Source of the DNA: Halopelagius inordinatus | Lineage (GTDB): Archaea; Halobacteriota; Halobacteria; Halobacteriales; Haloferacaceae | Assembly (NCBI RefSeq): GCF_900113245.1 | Contig: NZ_FOOQ01000002.1 | Location: 1 to 64,000 of the forward strand | Direction of reading: 5' to 3' | Length of the DNA: 64,000 bases | Part shown: in pieces, positions 17,329 through 26,426 of the stretch | Layout of the letters: every line of letters starts with the position of its first letter | Position numbering within the stretch: the first letter of the stretch is position 1 | Notes under the pieces: model-generated | What the model was told of the DNA's origin: nothing | The model's input: only the letters and a program-made list of their open reading frames with translations | Database searches by the model: none | Program-made: the position numbers and the translations under genes

Positions 17329-18515
17329 TGTCAGAACTCGTATTAGACGACGTCACGAAAGTGTTCGACGACGGCGGAGACGACATCGTCGCGGTGGACG
17401 AGGTGTCCATCGACATCGCGGACGGTGAGTTTCTCGTCCTCGTCGGCCCCTCGGGGTGTGGGAAGTCGACTACTCTCCGCATGATTGCGGGGTTAGAGAC
17501 GGTTTCGAGCGGCGAGATTCGCCTCGACGGTGAGGTGGTCAACGCGAAACCGCCGCGGGACCGAGACATCGCGATGGTGTTCCAGTCGTACGCCCTCTAC
17601 CCGCACATGACCGTCCGGCAGAACATGAGCTTCGGGCTGGAAGAATCGACGGAGAAGACCGACGACGAGATAGACTCGCTCGTCACCGAGACGGGCGAGA
17701 TGCTCGGCATCTCGCCGCTTTTGGACCGAAAGCCCGGCGAACTCTCCGGCGGGCAACAACAGCGAGTCGCCCTCGGGCGCGCAATCGTCCGCGACCCGAA
17801 GGTGTTCTTGATGGACGAACCGCTCTCGAACCTCGACGCGAAACTCCGCTCGCAGATGCGGACCGAACTGCAGCGACTCCAAGAGAACCTCGACGTCACC
17901 ACCGTCTACGTCACGCACGACCAGACGGAGGCGATGACGATGGGCGACCGAATCGCCATCCTCAACGACGGGGTGCTCCAACAGGTGGCGACACCGCTCG
18001 AAGCGTACCACCAACCCGCGAACCTGTTCGTCGCGGGCTTCATCGGCGAACCGTCGATGAACTTCTTCGAGACGGAGTTACAGGGCGACCGACTGACGTG
18101 CGACGCGTTCGAGTACCCCCTCTCCCAGGAGACGCTGGACGCAATCGGCGACGCGACGCGCGTCACGCTCGGAATCCGGCCCGAAGACGTGGCAATCGTC
18201 GATTCGGAGTCGGCGTCGGCCCGCCACGACTTCGACACCGTCGTGGACGTGGTCGAACCGATGGGTAACGAGAACAACGTCTACCTCTCCTTTGCGTCCG
18301 CCGACACCGGCGAGGGTACCACGGTGGGGAGCCAGATCGACTCGGACAACGTCAGCTTCGTCGCGACGATAGACGGGATGCGCTCTCTGGAGGGCGGCCG
18401 GTCCGTCGTCGCGCGCTTCCCCGAGTCGGCGGTTCACCTCTTCGACACGCAGAGCGGTCGCACGCTGAAGAACCGCTCTCTCGACGAACTCGAAGAGACC
18501 GAACCGCGGCTCTGA
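17328..18515 (+). CDS. ABC sugar importer ATPase (MalK/UgpC/MsmX-type)
   Basis: Energises the importer by ATP hydrolysis; 395 residues. Visible are Walker A GPSGCGKST (residues 40-48), the Q-loop MVFQSYALYPHMTV, the signature LSGGQQQRVALGRA, Walker B KVFLMDEPLSNLD and the switch TVYVTHDQTEAMTM. The C-terminal third (from about residue 235) is the MalK-type regulatory OB/TOBE region, for example GIRPEDVAIVDSE. That domain can bind regulators or share the ATPase between importers. Stop codon at 18515 directly abuts the convergent bolA gene, leaving no intergenic terminator space. Confidence 0.96.
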   Translation: MSELVLDDVTKVFDDGGDDIVAVDEVSIDIADGEFLVLVGPSGCGKSTTLRMIAGLETVSSGEIRLDGEVVNAKPPRDRDIAMVFQSYALYPHMTVRQNMSFGLEESTEKTDDEIDSLVTETGEMLGISPLLDRKPGELSGGQQQRVALGRAIVRDPKVFLMDEPLSNLDAKLRSQMRTELQRLQENLDVTTVYVTHDQTEAMTMGDRIAILNDGVLQQVATPLEAYHQPANLFVAGFIGEPSMNFFETELQGDRLTCDAFEYPLSQETLDAIGDATRVTLGIRPEDVAIVDSESASARHDFDTVVDVVEPMGNENNVYLSFASADTGEGTTVGSQIDSDNVSFVATIDGMRSLEGGRSVVARFPESAVHLFDTQSGRTLKNRSLDELEETEPRL

Positions 18516-18776
18516 TTACTCGCGTCCCTCGTACTCGTCGGGCGTGTACGTCTTCATCTCCAAGGCGTGGATGTCCGTCGTCATCGCGTCGCCGAGCGCG
18601 TCGTACACCATCTGGTGCTGTTGTACGAGCGACTTCCCTTCGAACGCCGGCGAGACGACGACGGCGGCGAAGTGCGCGTCCTCGTGTTCTTCGTCCGGCA
18701 TCCGCGGTAACGTCACCGTCGCTTCGGCGTCCGCGATGCCCGCTTCGATGAGACGTTCGACTTCGGCGGTGTCCAT
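18516..18776 (-). CDS. bolA: BolA family protein
   Basis: An 86-residue BolA-like protein; BolA partners monothiol glutaredoxins in iron-sulfur handling or acts as a stress regulator in bacteria and eukaryotes. The fold signature is visible: VERLIEAGIADAEATV, HFAAVVVSPAFEGKSLVQQH with the conserved FxGKSLVxRH-like helix, QMVYDALGDAM and IHALEMKTYTP. The usual conserved His is at QQHQ. Single gene, convergent with the ABC ATPase with zero spacing, and divergent from the gene at 18861. Confidence 0.9.
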   Translation of the reverse strand: MDTAEVERLIEAGIADAEATVTLPRMPDEEHEDAHFAAVVVSPAFEGKSLVQQHQMVYDALGDAMTTDIHALEMKTYTPDEYEGRE

Positions 18777-18860
18777 GTCGGAACGGTGGGTCGCTCGCGG
18801 ATAAAACCCTCCGGAGTCGCCGACCGCAGCCTTTTGTCGTCGCGACGAGACGGACCACCG

Positions 18861-19316
18861 ATGTCCCCCGGCACCGACTCGGACGCGAACTCCGTTTCCG
18901 CCGCCGTCGCAGACTTCCTCCGCGAGGAACGGCCGACTCTGTTGGCCGCCGTCGCGGACGCCGCAGACGCCGTTGCAGACCGGCGTTCGGCGACCGATTC
19001 GACCGCCGACGGAGGCGACGTCGCGGACGAACTCGAACGCGAACTCCGGTCGCGAGGTGTCTTCGAAGCGTTCCCCGACGCACTGGCGGGATGCGTCGCC
19101 GCCGCGGGACGAACGCTCCGTGCGACGCCCGTGGCCGCGCCGCCGTACGTCGTCTCTACCTCCTCGGGGCCGGTCCTTCGGGCGACGCTCTCGGACGGTC
19201 GACTCGTCGTCACGCTACGCGTCTTCGAGGTAGAGAGAGGCGAGAGCGCTCCGCGGTACGTTCGGGTCGGCGGTGACGGGGTCGGCGTCGCCGTCTCCGT
19301 CGAGTTCGTCCGGTGA
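18861..19316 (+). CDS. Hypothetical protein, haloarchaeal
   Basis: A 151-residue acidic protein I do not recognise. The N-terminal half is predicted helical (VSAAVADFLREERPTLLAAV and an Asp/Ala-rich stretch), the C-terminal half is predicted beta (APPYVVSTSSGPVLRATL, RLVVTLRVFEVERG). No membrane segment, signal or metal motif. The ATG at 18861 is chosen over an upstream GTG because the promoter region shared with bolA would otherwise be coding and the upstream residues are basic. Its stop is ten bases from the stop of the convergent gene at 19326. Confidence 0.65.
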   Translation: MSPGTDSDANSVSAAVADFLREERPTLLAAVADAADAVADRRSATDSTADGGDVADELERELRSRGVFEAFPDALAGCVAAAGRTLRATPVAAPPYVVSTSSGPVLRATLSDGRLVVTLRVFEVERGESAPRYVRVGGDGVGVAVSVEFVR

Positions 19317-19325
19317 GGCCCGCGT

Positions 19326-19649
19326 CTACATCTGGTAGCGGCGTTCGTCGTCGCGTTGGGGGTACTGGTCCTGTCCGGTCATCTCGTCGTACGTCATCCC
19401 CGAGAGGTACTCGTCGTACGTCACGTCGTAGCCCTGCCGGAGGTGGAAGTCGAGCGTTCCCCTCTCGACGGTGGTCTGAAACAGGTGGTGGACCGCCCGT
19501 CGGACGAGTTCGTCGGGGTCGTCGGTGTCGAAGACGGCCGAGAGCATCGCCAGTTCGTGTCTCGTCTCGCGGTCGAACGATACCGCCGACTCCTCGTCGA
19601 GTTCGGCGTACGCGCTTTCTACGTCTTCCGTGAGTTCGTCGAGTCCCAT
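19326..19649 (-). CDS. Hypothetical small acidic protein, haloarchaeal
   Basis: A 107-residue protein with a helical, CopG/ribbon-helix-like middle: SFDRETRHELAMLSAVFDTD followed by PDELVRRAVHHLFQTT. The C-terminal half is rich in Tyr and Asp (FHLRQGYDVTYDEYLSG, MTYDEMTGQDQYPQRDDERR). The pattern R-E-x-R-x-E-L-A-x-L ... D-x-x-x-L-V-R-R-A-V-H resembles a haloarchaeal ribbon-helix-helix protein, so DNA binding is possible but unproven. Real start is ATG 19649; the longer open frame upstream is not coding. Divergent from mutY. Confidence 0.7.
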   Translation of the reverse strand: MGLDELTEDVESAYAELDEESAVSFDRETRHELAMLSAVFDTDDPDELVRRAVHHLFQTTVERGTLDFHLRQGYDVTYDEYLSGMTYDEMTGQDQYPQRDDERRYQM

Positions 19650-19772
19650 GTCGCGGCCCGAGGGCCGGTTCCCGGATACCGTTTTCGCCTCGGTCCCGTC
19701 ACGGGCCAGTCGAGGGGTTCGTCGCCCGGCGAATCGAGAGGGATAAACCGCGCCGTGCCCGACGAACCGACG

Positions 19773-20765
19773 ATGACCGACGGCGACGAACGAAGTTCGT
19801 CGACCCACCGGACCGCGTCTGGTGACGTCGACGCGGACGCCCCCGCAGACGACGACGCGCCCGCCCTCCCGGACGAGGACGTGGACGCCGTCCGCGAGGC
19901 ACTCGTCGGATGGTACGGGGAGAGCCACCGTGACTTCCCGTGGCGGCGGACGGACGACCCCTACGAGATTCTCGTCTCGGAGGTGATGAGCCAACAGACG
20001 CAACTGGGACGCGTCGTCGAGGCGTGGGAGGCGTTCGTAGACCGGTGGCCGACGGCCGCGGCCCTCGCGTCGGCCGACCGAAGCGACGTGGTCTCCTTTT
20101 GGACCGACCACTCTCTGGGGTACAACAACCGCGCGAAGTACCTCCACGAGGCCGCCGGACAGGTCCAAACCGAGTTCGACGGCGAGTTCCCGGAGACGCC
20201 CGCGGAACTGTCGGAACTCATGGGCGTCGGCCCCTACACCGCGAACGCCGTCGCCTCCTTCGCGTTCAACAACGGCGACGCGGTGGTAGATACGAACGTC
20301 AAGCGAGTTCTCTACCGCGCCTTCGACGTCCCCGACGACGACCGTACGTTCGAGCGAGTCGCCTCAAATCTCATGCCCGATGACGAATCGCGCGTCTGGA
20401 ACAACGCCATCATGGAACTCGGCGGCGTCGCCTGCGGGAAGACACCCCGGTGCGACGAGGAAGGCTGTCCGTGGCGGCGGTGGTGTCGCGCCTACGAGAC
20501 GGGAGATTTCACCGCGCCGGACGTTCCGACGCAACCCACGTTCGAAGGAAGCCGCCGGCAGTTCCGAGGGCGCATCGTTCGGACGCTCGGCGAGTACGAC
20601 GAACTGACGGTAGACGAACTCGGACCGCGGATTCGAGTCGATTACGCGCCCGACGGCGAACACGGACGCGAGTGGCTCCGGGGACTGCTCTCCGACCTGG
20701 CCGACGACGGACTGGTCGACGTCGTCGAACGCGACGGAGAGAGCGCCGCGCGACTGCGCCGGTGA
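19773..20765 (+). CDS. mutY: A/G-specific adenine DNA glycosylase MutY
   Basis: Removes adenine mispaired with 8-oxoguanine. The 330-residue protein has an acidic 35-residue N-terminal extension, then the helix-hairpin-helix glycosylase domain: RDFPWRRTDDPYEILVSEVM, SQQTQLGRV, the hairpin LMGVGPYTANAVASFAF with VVDTNVKRVLYRAF carrying the catalytic Asp, and the iron-sulfur motif CGKTPRCDEEGCPWRRWC (C-x6-C-x3-C-x4-C as seen here, close to the family C-x6-C-x2-C-x5-C). A C-terminal winged-helix-like segment replaces the NUDIX-like domain of bacterial MutY. Oxidative-damage repair suits the nearby photolyase and superoxide dismutases. Confidence 0.93.
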   Translation: MTDGDERSSSTHRTASGDVDADAPADDDAPALPDEDVDAVREALVGWYGESHRDFPWRRTDDPYEILVSEVMSQQTQLGRVVEAWEAFVDRWPTAAALASADRSDVVSFWTDHSLGYNNRAKYLHEAAGQVQTEFDGEFPETPAELSELMGVGPYTANAVASFAFNNGDAVVDTNVKRVLYRAFDVPDDDRTFERVASNLMPDDESRVWNNAIMELGGVACGKTPRCDEEGCPWRRWCRAYETGDFTAPDVPTQPTFEGSRRQFRGRIVRTLGEYDELTVDELGPRIRVDYAPDGEHGREWLRGLLSDLADDGLVDVVERDGESAARLRR

Positions 20766-20786
20766 GACGCGCGTTCGCGCGTTCGA

Positions 20787-23700
20787 TCACTTCTCGCGGT
20801 CGTCGGCGGCGGGCAGGCTGACGGAGAAGACGGACCCTTCGCCGAGTTCGGAGTCGACCCAGATATCGCCGCCGTGTCGTTCGACGATGCGTTCACAGAG
20901 CGCCAGTCCGATGCCGGTTCCGGCGTGTTCGTCGGGGGCGTGGAGGCTCTGGAACACCTCGAAGATGCGGTCGGTATCGGCCGGGGCGACGCCGATCCCC
21001 TCGTCTTCGACCGAAATCCTCCACCGATCTCCGTCGCGTTCGGCCGAGATGTCGATCCGAGGCCGGTCGTCGCCGCTGTACTCGATAGCGTTGTCGAGCA
21101 GATTCTGGAACAGTTGGCGCAACTGGTTCGCGTCGCCGTCGACGCGGGGCAACTCCCCGACGGCGATTTCGGCGTCTGACTCGTCGATTCGGACCTGGAG
21201 GTCGTCGCGCACGTCCGCGATGACGGTACTCAGATCGACCGGTTCGAAGGGGTTTCCGCGAGTGTCGACGCGCGAGTACCGGAGCAATCCCGCTATCATG
21301 TCGCGCATCCGGTCGGCCCCGTCGACGGCGTACTCGATGAACTCCCGGCCGTCGTCGTCGAGTGCGTCGGCGTAGCGCCTCTCGACGAGTTGCAGATAGC
21401 TCGACACCATCCGTAACGGCTCTTGGAGGTCGTGGGAGGCGGCGTACGCGAACTGTTCGAGCCGTTCGTTTGACTCTTCGAGTTTGTCGATCAGTTCTTC
21501 GAGTCGCTGCTCGCGCTGTTTTCGCTCGGTGATGTCTTGGGCCGCCCCGCGGAACGAGACGACGTCGCCATCGACCGTCTGCGGGACGCCGTGGAGTCGC
21601 AGCCAGCGCACTTCGCCGCTCGCTGCCGCCCGGAGGCGCACCTCGACGTCGAAGGGGTCGCCGGAGGCCAACGCGTTCTCGACTGCGTCTTCGACCACCT
21701 GTCGGTCCTCTTCGTGGTACATGTCGAGCGCCTCGTCCAGCGGCGGTTCCTCCGTTCCCTCCGCCTCCAACAGAGAGAACGTGTGGTCGGTCCAGAAGAC
21801 GTCCGTCGACTCCGGGTCTATCTCCCACCCGCCGACGTCGGCGATTCGCTCCGTCCGTTCGAGAAGTTCGAGGGCCCGTTCGAGTTCGGCTTCGCGTTCG
21901 ACCTGTTCGGTGATATCCTGAGACATTCCCATCGCGCCGAAGATGGTTCCATCGTCGTCCCGGACGGGGAACGTCTGGTATCTTGCGTGCCTGTCTCCGC
22001 TCTCGTGTGCGTACTCGAACGTGCTCGACTCGCCTCGCAGCGCGGCCCGATACCGAGGCGCGAGGAGGTCTGCCAGCGGCGGCGACAGCAGCTCTCGAAC
22101 CGGGCGGCCCACGAGGTCCTCGGCCGCCAAGTCGGAGTCGGTGAGCGGGCTCCCCCCAATGGTGACGTACCGCATATCCTCGTCGACGAGGGCCACGGCA
22201 CCGTTCGGGAAGTTCTCGACGACCGTCCGGTAGCGGTGTTCGCTCCGTTCGAGTTCGCGTTCGCGCTCGACCCGGTCCGTGACGTCTTCGCCGATGCCCA
22301 CGGTTCGAGTTATCTCTCCGTCCGCCGCTTGGACTTCGGTGCCTCGAACGTAGACCCACCTGGTCTCGCCGTCGGGTCGGACGACTCGGAACTCCTCGTC
22401 GAACTCGGTCTCCGAGAGCGCGGTGAACCCCTCCCGGACGCGACTGCGGTCGTCGGGGTGGATGGCGTCGAGGAAGGCGAGCGGTTCGTCGTACAGCGTC
22501 TCTCTGTCGATTCCCCACACCTCCTCGAAGGCGGGGTTGATGTAGAGGAACTCCTCTCTGTCCGCGGTCGCCATCCAGACGATTTCGTCCAGGTTCTCGG
22601 CCATCATCCTGAACTTCGCTTCGCTCTCGCGAAGTTCCCGTTCGGCCTCCCGGCGTTCGGTGACGTCCTGGACGACGATCATTCCCGCGTTCACCTCGCC
22701 GTCGGCGTCTCTGACGGGGAGCGTGCGCGCAAAGAGGTGACGACCCCGAATCTCGGTCTCGAAGGAGTTCGCCTCGCCGTCGAGGGCGGCCCGGAAGTAC
22801 GGTCTGATCTCCTCGACGCGTTCGTCGGGGTAGATATCGAAGGGGCTGTGTCCGATCCGGTCTCGCTTCGAGATACCGACGTCTTCGAGGAGTTGTCCGC
22901 CGACGGCGGTGTACCGGAACTCCTCGTCGAACAGCCCCACCGCGCCGTTCGGGAAGTTCTCGACGAGCACCCGGTAGCGTCGCTCTGACTCCTCGATTTC
23001 GCGCTGGGCCTCCTTGCGTTCGGTGATGTCGGTGAGGGCACCCGGGAACTGGACGGCTGTCCCGGCGTCGTCGCACTCGACGTGACCGCGAGCGACGACC
23101 CACCGGATGTCGCCGTCGGCGTTCCGGACGCGGTACTCGGACTCGTACTCGCCGCAGGACTCGACGGCGTTCTCTATCTCCCGTCTCACGCGCTCGCGGT
23201 CGGGGTCGTAGACAGACGAGACGAGGCGGTCGATCGAGACGCCCTCGCGGGCCGCTTCGGAGTCGATGCCGAACTTCCTCGCGAGAGACGCGTCGGCGAC
23301 GAGTCGGTCCTCTGGGACGTGCCACTCCCACGTGCCGACCGCACCGGCCTCGGCCGCGGCTTCCAGTTGCGACTTCGCGTCGGACAAGTACCGCTCGTGT
23401 TCTTTCTGTTCTGTCACGTCGCGGACGATGCCGATGGCGCGAACCGGGTCGCCGTCGCCGTCGTAGTAGAACTCCCCTCGGGCCGATACCCACCGAACGC
23501 CGTCGTCCGCGCGGACGATGCGACACTCGAACTCCCACTCGCCCGTCTCGGAGGCGTCCTCGAAGCTCCGTCTCACGTCCTCTCTGTCGGCCGGATGGAC
23601 GTGGTCGATGAAGATGTCGAAGCTCCACTCTTCGAGGGGGTCTTCGTAGCCGAAGATTCGGTCGTGTTGCGCCGAGCGAACGGGCGCGTCGTTCGTCCGC

Positions 23701-24608
23701 AAGTCGAGTTCCCACGCGCCCATATTCCCGGCCTCGAACGCGAGGTTCAACCACTCTTTGCTCTCTCGCAACTCGGTGATCGTCTCGTCGAGTCGCCGTT
23801 CACGCTCTTTCCGTTCGGTGATGTCTTGGCTCACCGTCATCCCCCCGAAGACGTCGCCCCGAGCGTCGGTGAGCGGAACGACGTGGACGACCCAGTCGCG
23901 ACCCGCGTACTCGAGTTCGGTCGACCGTTCGTCGCCGTCGAGCGCGCCCCGAAACAGGGGGTCGAGCATCTCGGTCGTGGCCTCGTCCCAGACGTCGTCG
24001 AACCGGTTTCCCTCGACGTCTTCGGGGTCGACCGGTATCTCGTCGAACCCCCGCCCCGCCGCCAGCGTGTACGTCAGGTCGCGGTCGAAAAGCGTCACGA
24101 GACCGTTCGGAAAGTGCTCCGCGAGCGTCCGATATCGGCGCTCGGACTCCTCGAGTCGGCGCTCGCGTTCGTTCCGCTCGCGGTCTCTCGACCGCGCCTC
24201 TCCGTCCGATTCGCTCCGTTCGCGGACGACGCCGACGGCCCCGTCGGCGTCCAGCGCCGCCGTCCGAACGTCGCAGAGAATCCGTTCCCCGTCGGCGGTT
24301 CGGAGGGTGAGTCCGAGAGGGGAGCTTCGTTCGGCGGGATTCTCCCGGAGGCGGTCCACCTCGCGCTCTATCGCCGCTCCGCCGTCGGCGCCGAAGACCG
24401 CAGAGACGTGCTCGCCGAGCAGTTCCTCGCGGGGGTGGCCTGTTAGCTCTACGACGGCGTCGTTGACCGCGACGACGGTAGCCTCCGCGTCGAGTCGGTA
24501 GATTCCGTCGTCTATCGCGTCCACGAGCGTCTGATACCGCTTGCGGGCCTCGGTGTCGTCGGCGTCCCCCCAGAACGCCGAGTCGGAGGCGTCAGCCCGT
24601 TCACTCAT
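20787..24608 (-). CDS. Multi-PAS sensor histidine kinase
   Basis: A soluble sensor kinase of 1273 residues with no membrane segment. I count eight PAS-like domains in series, roughly 25-130, 150-275, 285-415, 415-545, 545-670, 670-800, 800-925 and 925-1045; several end in the PAC-type ending DITERKERE or DVTERREAE. The kinase core follows: the H-box YAASHDLQEPLRMVSSYLQL with His at about 1059, the N-box NLLDNAIEY, G1 DEGIGVAP, F-box and G2 GTGIGLALCERI. The second, fifth and seventh PAS share the stretch ENFPNGAV or EHFPNGLV and look like internal duplications. There is no response regulator next to it, which is usual for haloarchaeal kinases. Start ATG 24608 replaces an upstream extension that lacks similarity. 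Confidence 0.92.
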   Translation of the reverse strand: MSERADASDSAFWGDADDTEARKRYQTLVDAIDDGIYRLDAEATVVAVNDAVVELTGHPREELLGEHVSAVFGADGGAAIEREVDRLRENPAERSSPLGLTLRTADGERILCDVRTAALDADGAVGVVRERSESDGEARSRDRERNERERRLEESERRYRTLAEHFPNGLVTLFDRDLTYTLAAGRGFDEIPVDPEDVEGNRFDDVWDEATTEMLDPLFRGALDGDERSTELEYAGRDWVVHVVPLTDARGDVFGGMTVSQDITERKERERRLDETITELRESKEWLNLAFEAGNMGAWELDLRTNDAPVRSAQHDRIFGYEDPLEEWSFDIFIDHVHPADREDVRRSFEDASETGEWEFECRIVRADDGVRWVSARGEFYYDGDGDPVRAIGIVRDVTEQKEHERYLSDAKSQLEAAAEAGAVGTWEWHVPEDRLVADASLARKFGIDSEAAREGVSIDRLVSSVYDPDRERVRREIENAVESCGEYESEYRVRNADGDIRWVVARGHVECDDAGTAVQFPGALTDITERKEAQREIEESERRYRVLVENFPNGAVGLFDEEFRYTAVGGQLLEDVGISKRDRIGHSPFDIYPDERVEEIRPYFRAALDGEANSFETEIRGRHLFARTLPVRDADGEVNAGMIVVQDVTERREAERELRESEAKFRMMAENLDEIVWMATADREEFLYINPAFEEVWGIDRETLYDEPLAFLDAIHPDDRSRVREGFTALSETEFDEEFRVVRPDGETRWVYVRGTEVQAADGEITRTVGIGEDVTDRVERERELERSEHRYRTVVENFPNGAVALVDEDMRYVTIGGSPLTDSDLAAEDLVGRPVRELLSPPLADLLAPRYRAALRGESSTFEYAHESGDRHARYQTFPVRDDDGTIFGAMGMSQDITEQVEREAELERALELLERTERIADVGGWEIDPESTDVFWTDHTFSLLEAEGTEEPPLDEALDMYHEEDRQVVEDAVENALASGDPFDVEVRLRAAASGEVRWLRLHGVPQTVDGDVVSFRGAAQDITERKQREQRLEELIDKLEESNERLEQFAYAASHDLQEPLRMVSSYLQLVERRYADALDDDGREFIEYAVDGADRMRDMIAGLLRYSRVDTRGNPFEPVDLSTVIADVRDDLQVRIDESDAEIAVGELPRVDGDANQLRQLFQNLLDNAIEYSGDDRPRIDISAERDGDRWRISVEDEGIGVAPADTDRIFEVFQSLHAPDEHAGTGIGLALCERIVERHGGDIWVDSELGEGSVFSVSLPAADDREK

Positions 24609-24904
24609 GGGGGCACCAAAGGCTGCCGGGTGAATAAGCTTCTTCCCGAGAGGTGAACCCGCGCGACCACCGCACGGACCCGTCTCGACCCCTGTGTGGC
24701 GATGCGTCGCCGCGCGAGAGCACCGTGCGCCCCGGCGGCAACACTTGCTGAAAGGTACGAGACAGACGGCGTCCCCGTTCGTCTCGATATCGCGGACGTA
24801 CACTTCCGAGACACCGAATTCGGTCCCCTGTCGCGTCAGCGGTCAGGGAACGCTACACCGCTTCGATAGCACGTTAGGTCGTCGGGCCCCTACGGCGAGT
24901 ACGG
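24609..24904. other. Divergent spacer between the PAS kinase and the YeeE-type transporter
   Basis: A 296-base spacer with no gene I can support. On the minus strand, close to the kinase start, an AT block GAAGCTTATTCACC (about 24630-24643) is the likely kinase promoter. The transporter side has no obvious strong TATA box immediately before the ATG; ACACCGAATTCGG and GCTACACCGCTTCGATAGCACG are only weakly AT-enriched. Confidence 0.45.
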
Positions 24905-26077
24905 ATGATACCGACGGTGGTCGTCGCGGCAGTCGTCGGCCTGACGCTCGGAGTGTTCCTCCAGAAGGGCCGCTTTTGCTTCGTGAACGCCTTCCGGGAC
25001 TTCTTCGCGTACAAAGACTCCCGGGTGACGAAAGGCGTCTTCGCCGCGACGTTTCTCACGATGATATTCTGGGGCATCGCCTATCAGCTAGGGTACTATC
25101 AGGGCTTTTGGACGCCCGACTGGGGACTGACCGGCCTCGTCGGCGGGTTCGTCTTCGGCGTGGGAATGACCTACGCGGGCGGGTGCGCCAGCGGAACGCT
25201 CTACCGGGCCGGCGAGGGCTACCTCCAGTTTTGGCTGACGCTCCTTTTCATGGGCGTGGGCTACGCAGCGTTCACCGCCGCGTTCCCGACGCTCCAATCG
25301 ACGTACTTCGAACCGCTCACGGTCGCCGAGGGCGTCAGTCTGTTCAGCATCTCACCCATCCCGGCGGGCCTGTTGGCGCTTCTCGTGGCCGCCGCGTTCA
25401 CACTCGTCTACGCGACGGTCATCGGTCGCTCCGGACGCGACGCCGACCCTTCCGAACGCGCGTCGACCGGTCGGGTCCAGTTGACCGTGCTTCTCGCGCC
25501 CGTCGTCGGACTCCGGCGATTCGCGGCCGGGACGGAGACGTACGTCCGCGGTCTCGTCCGCGCGTGGCGAAACCCGCTCGAATCGAGCAAGCGCCCGTGG
25601 GACCCTCGGACCGCCGCTCTCGGCATCACCGCCGCGGCCGTCCTCTGGTTCACGCAGGTGTCGATAGTCGGCGTCACCGGCCCCGAAGCCCGCTGGACGG
25701 GCTATCTGCTCTCGCAAGTCGGCGTCGACGCGTCGTCGTTCGAGTACTGGGGGTCGGTCCTCTTTCAGGGACAGGGCGTCGGCGTCACCGTCGACATGGC
25801 GATGATAGGCTTCGTCATCGTCGGCGCGTTTCTCGCCGCCCTCTGGAGTGGGGACTTTTCCCTGCGCGTCCCCAAGCGACGACGCCTGCCGAACGCCGTC
25901 GTCGGCGGTTTCCTCATGGGCGCGGGGTCGCGACTCGCGCCCGGATGCAACATCGGAAACATCTACTCCGGCATCGCGGAACTCTCGGTGCACTCGTTCG
26001 TCGCGGCGGTCGGTATCGTCGCCGGCGTCTACGTGATGACCCACTGGATATACCGCGAAGTCGGCTGCGCCATCTGA
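24905..26077 (+). CDS. YeeE/YedE family transporter, probably for thiosulfate or a related sulfur compound
   Basis: A 390-residue polytopic membrane protein built of two YeeE-type halves. The signature cysteine motifs are present: KGRFCFVNAFRDFF near the N-terminus, TYAGGCASGTLYRAGEGYL in the first half and LAPGCNIGNIYSGIAELS in the second. In characterised bacterial TsuA these membrane cysteines relay thiosulfate. About nine or ten membrane segments are visible, and a charged cytosolic loop at roughly 180-235 (GRSGRDADPSERAST, RKRPWDPR-like) separates the halves. It is followed 55 bases later by a TusA-like gene and then a rhodanese, a strong sulfur-trafficking context. Confidence 0.9.
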   Translation: MIPTVVVAAVVGLTLGVFLQKGRFCFVNAFRDFFAYKDSRVTKGVFAATFLTMIFWGIAYQLGYYQGFWTPDWGLTGLVGGFVFGVGMTYAGGCASGTLYRAGEGYLQFWLTLLFMGVGYAAFTAAFPTLQSTYFEPLTVAEGVSLFSISPIPAGLLALLVAAAFTLVYATVIGRSGRDADPSERASTGRVQLTVLLAPVVGLRRFAAGTETYVRGLVRAWRNPLESSKRPWDPRTAALGITAAAVLWFTQVSIVGVTGPEARWTGYLLSQVGVDASSFEYWGSVLFQGQGVGVTVDMAMIGFVIVGAFLAALWSGDFSLRVPKRRRLPNAVVGGFLMGAGSRLAPGCNIGNIYSGIAELSVHSFVAAVGIVAGVYVMTHWIYREVGCAI

Positions 26078-26132
26078 CTCTCGAATCGCTCGACAACCGA
26101 CAGACGAACGCCGAACACGAACACACGACACG

Positions 26133-26426
26133 ATGGTTTCGATAGACGACGTTACCGACGCACCGGACGAACTGGACGACGAACGGGCCGAACAACTCCT
26201 CGACGAGGCTGACCTCGTCCAAGACATGATGGGCGAAGTCTGCCCGTACCCGCAGGTCGAGGCCAAGAAGGGACTACAGGAGATAGCGCCGGGTGACCTT
26301 CTCGTTCAGGAGACGGACCACGTCCCCTGCACCGAGAACGTCCCCCGGGCCGTCGGCGACGACGCCGACGCGCAGGTGTGGCGTAGCGGCGACGGAACGT
26401 ACCGCATCTACCTCCAGAAACAGTAA
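26133..26426 (+). CDS. TusA-like sulfur carrier protein
   Basis: A 97-residue SirA/TusA/YedF-family protein. The active-site CPYP motif (GEVCPYPQVEAKKGLQEIAP) carries the persulfide-accepting cysteine, and the following LLVQETDHVPCTENVPRAV contains a second conserved cysteine in the usual TusA place. It has a 30-residue acidic N-terminal extension (DDVTDAPDELDDERAEQLLD) not found in bacterial TusA. TusA proteins hand sulfur between transporters, rhodaneses and biosynthetic enzymes. The stop codon overlaps the rhodanese start by one base (TAATG). Confidence 0.9.
   Translation: MVSIDDVTDAPDELDDERAEQLLDEADLVQDMMGEVCPYPQVEAKKGLQEIAPGDLLVQETDHVPCTENVPRAVGDDADAQVWRSGDGTYRIYLQKQ

Noticed and set aside
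20893-23754. 953-codon frame on the same strand as the PAS kinase but in another phase
   Set aside because: Arg- and Pro-rich translation with no domain; the kinase frame has eight PAS domains and an intact kinase core, so this frame is a shadow.
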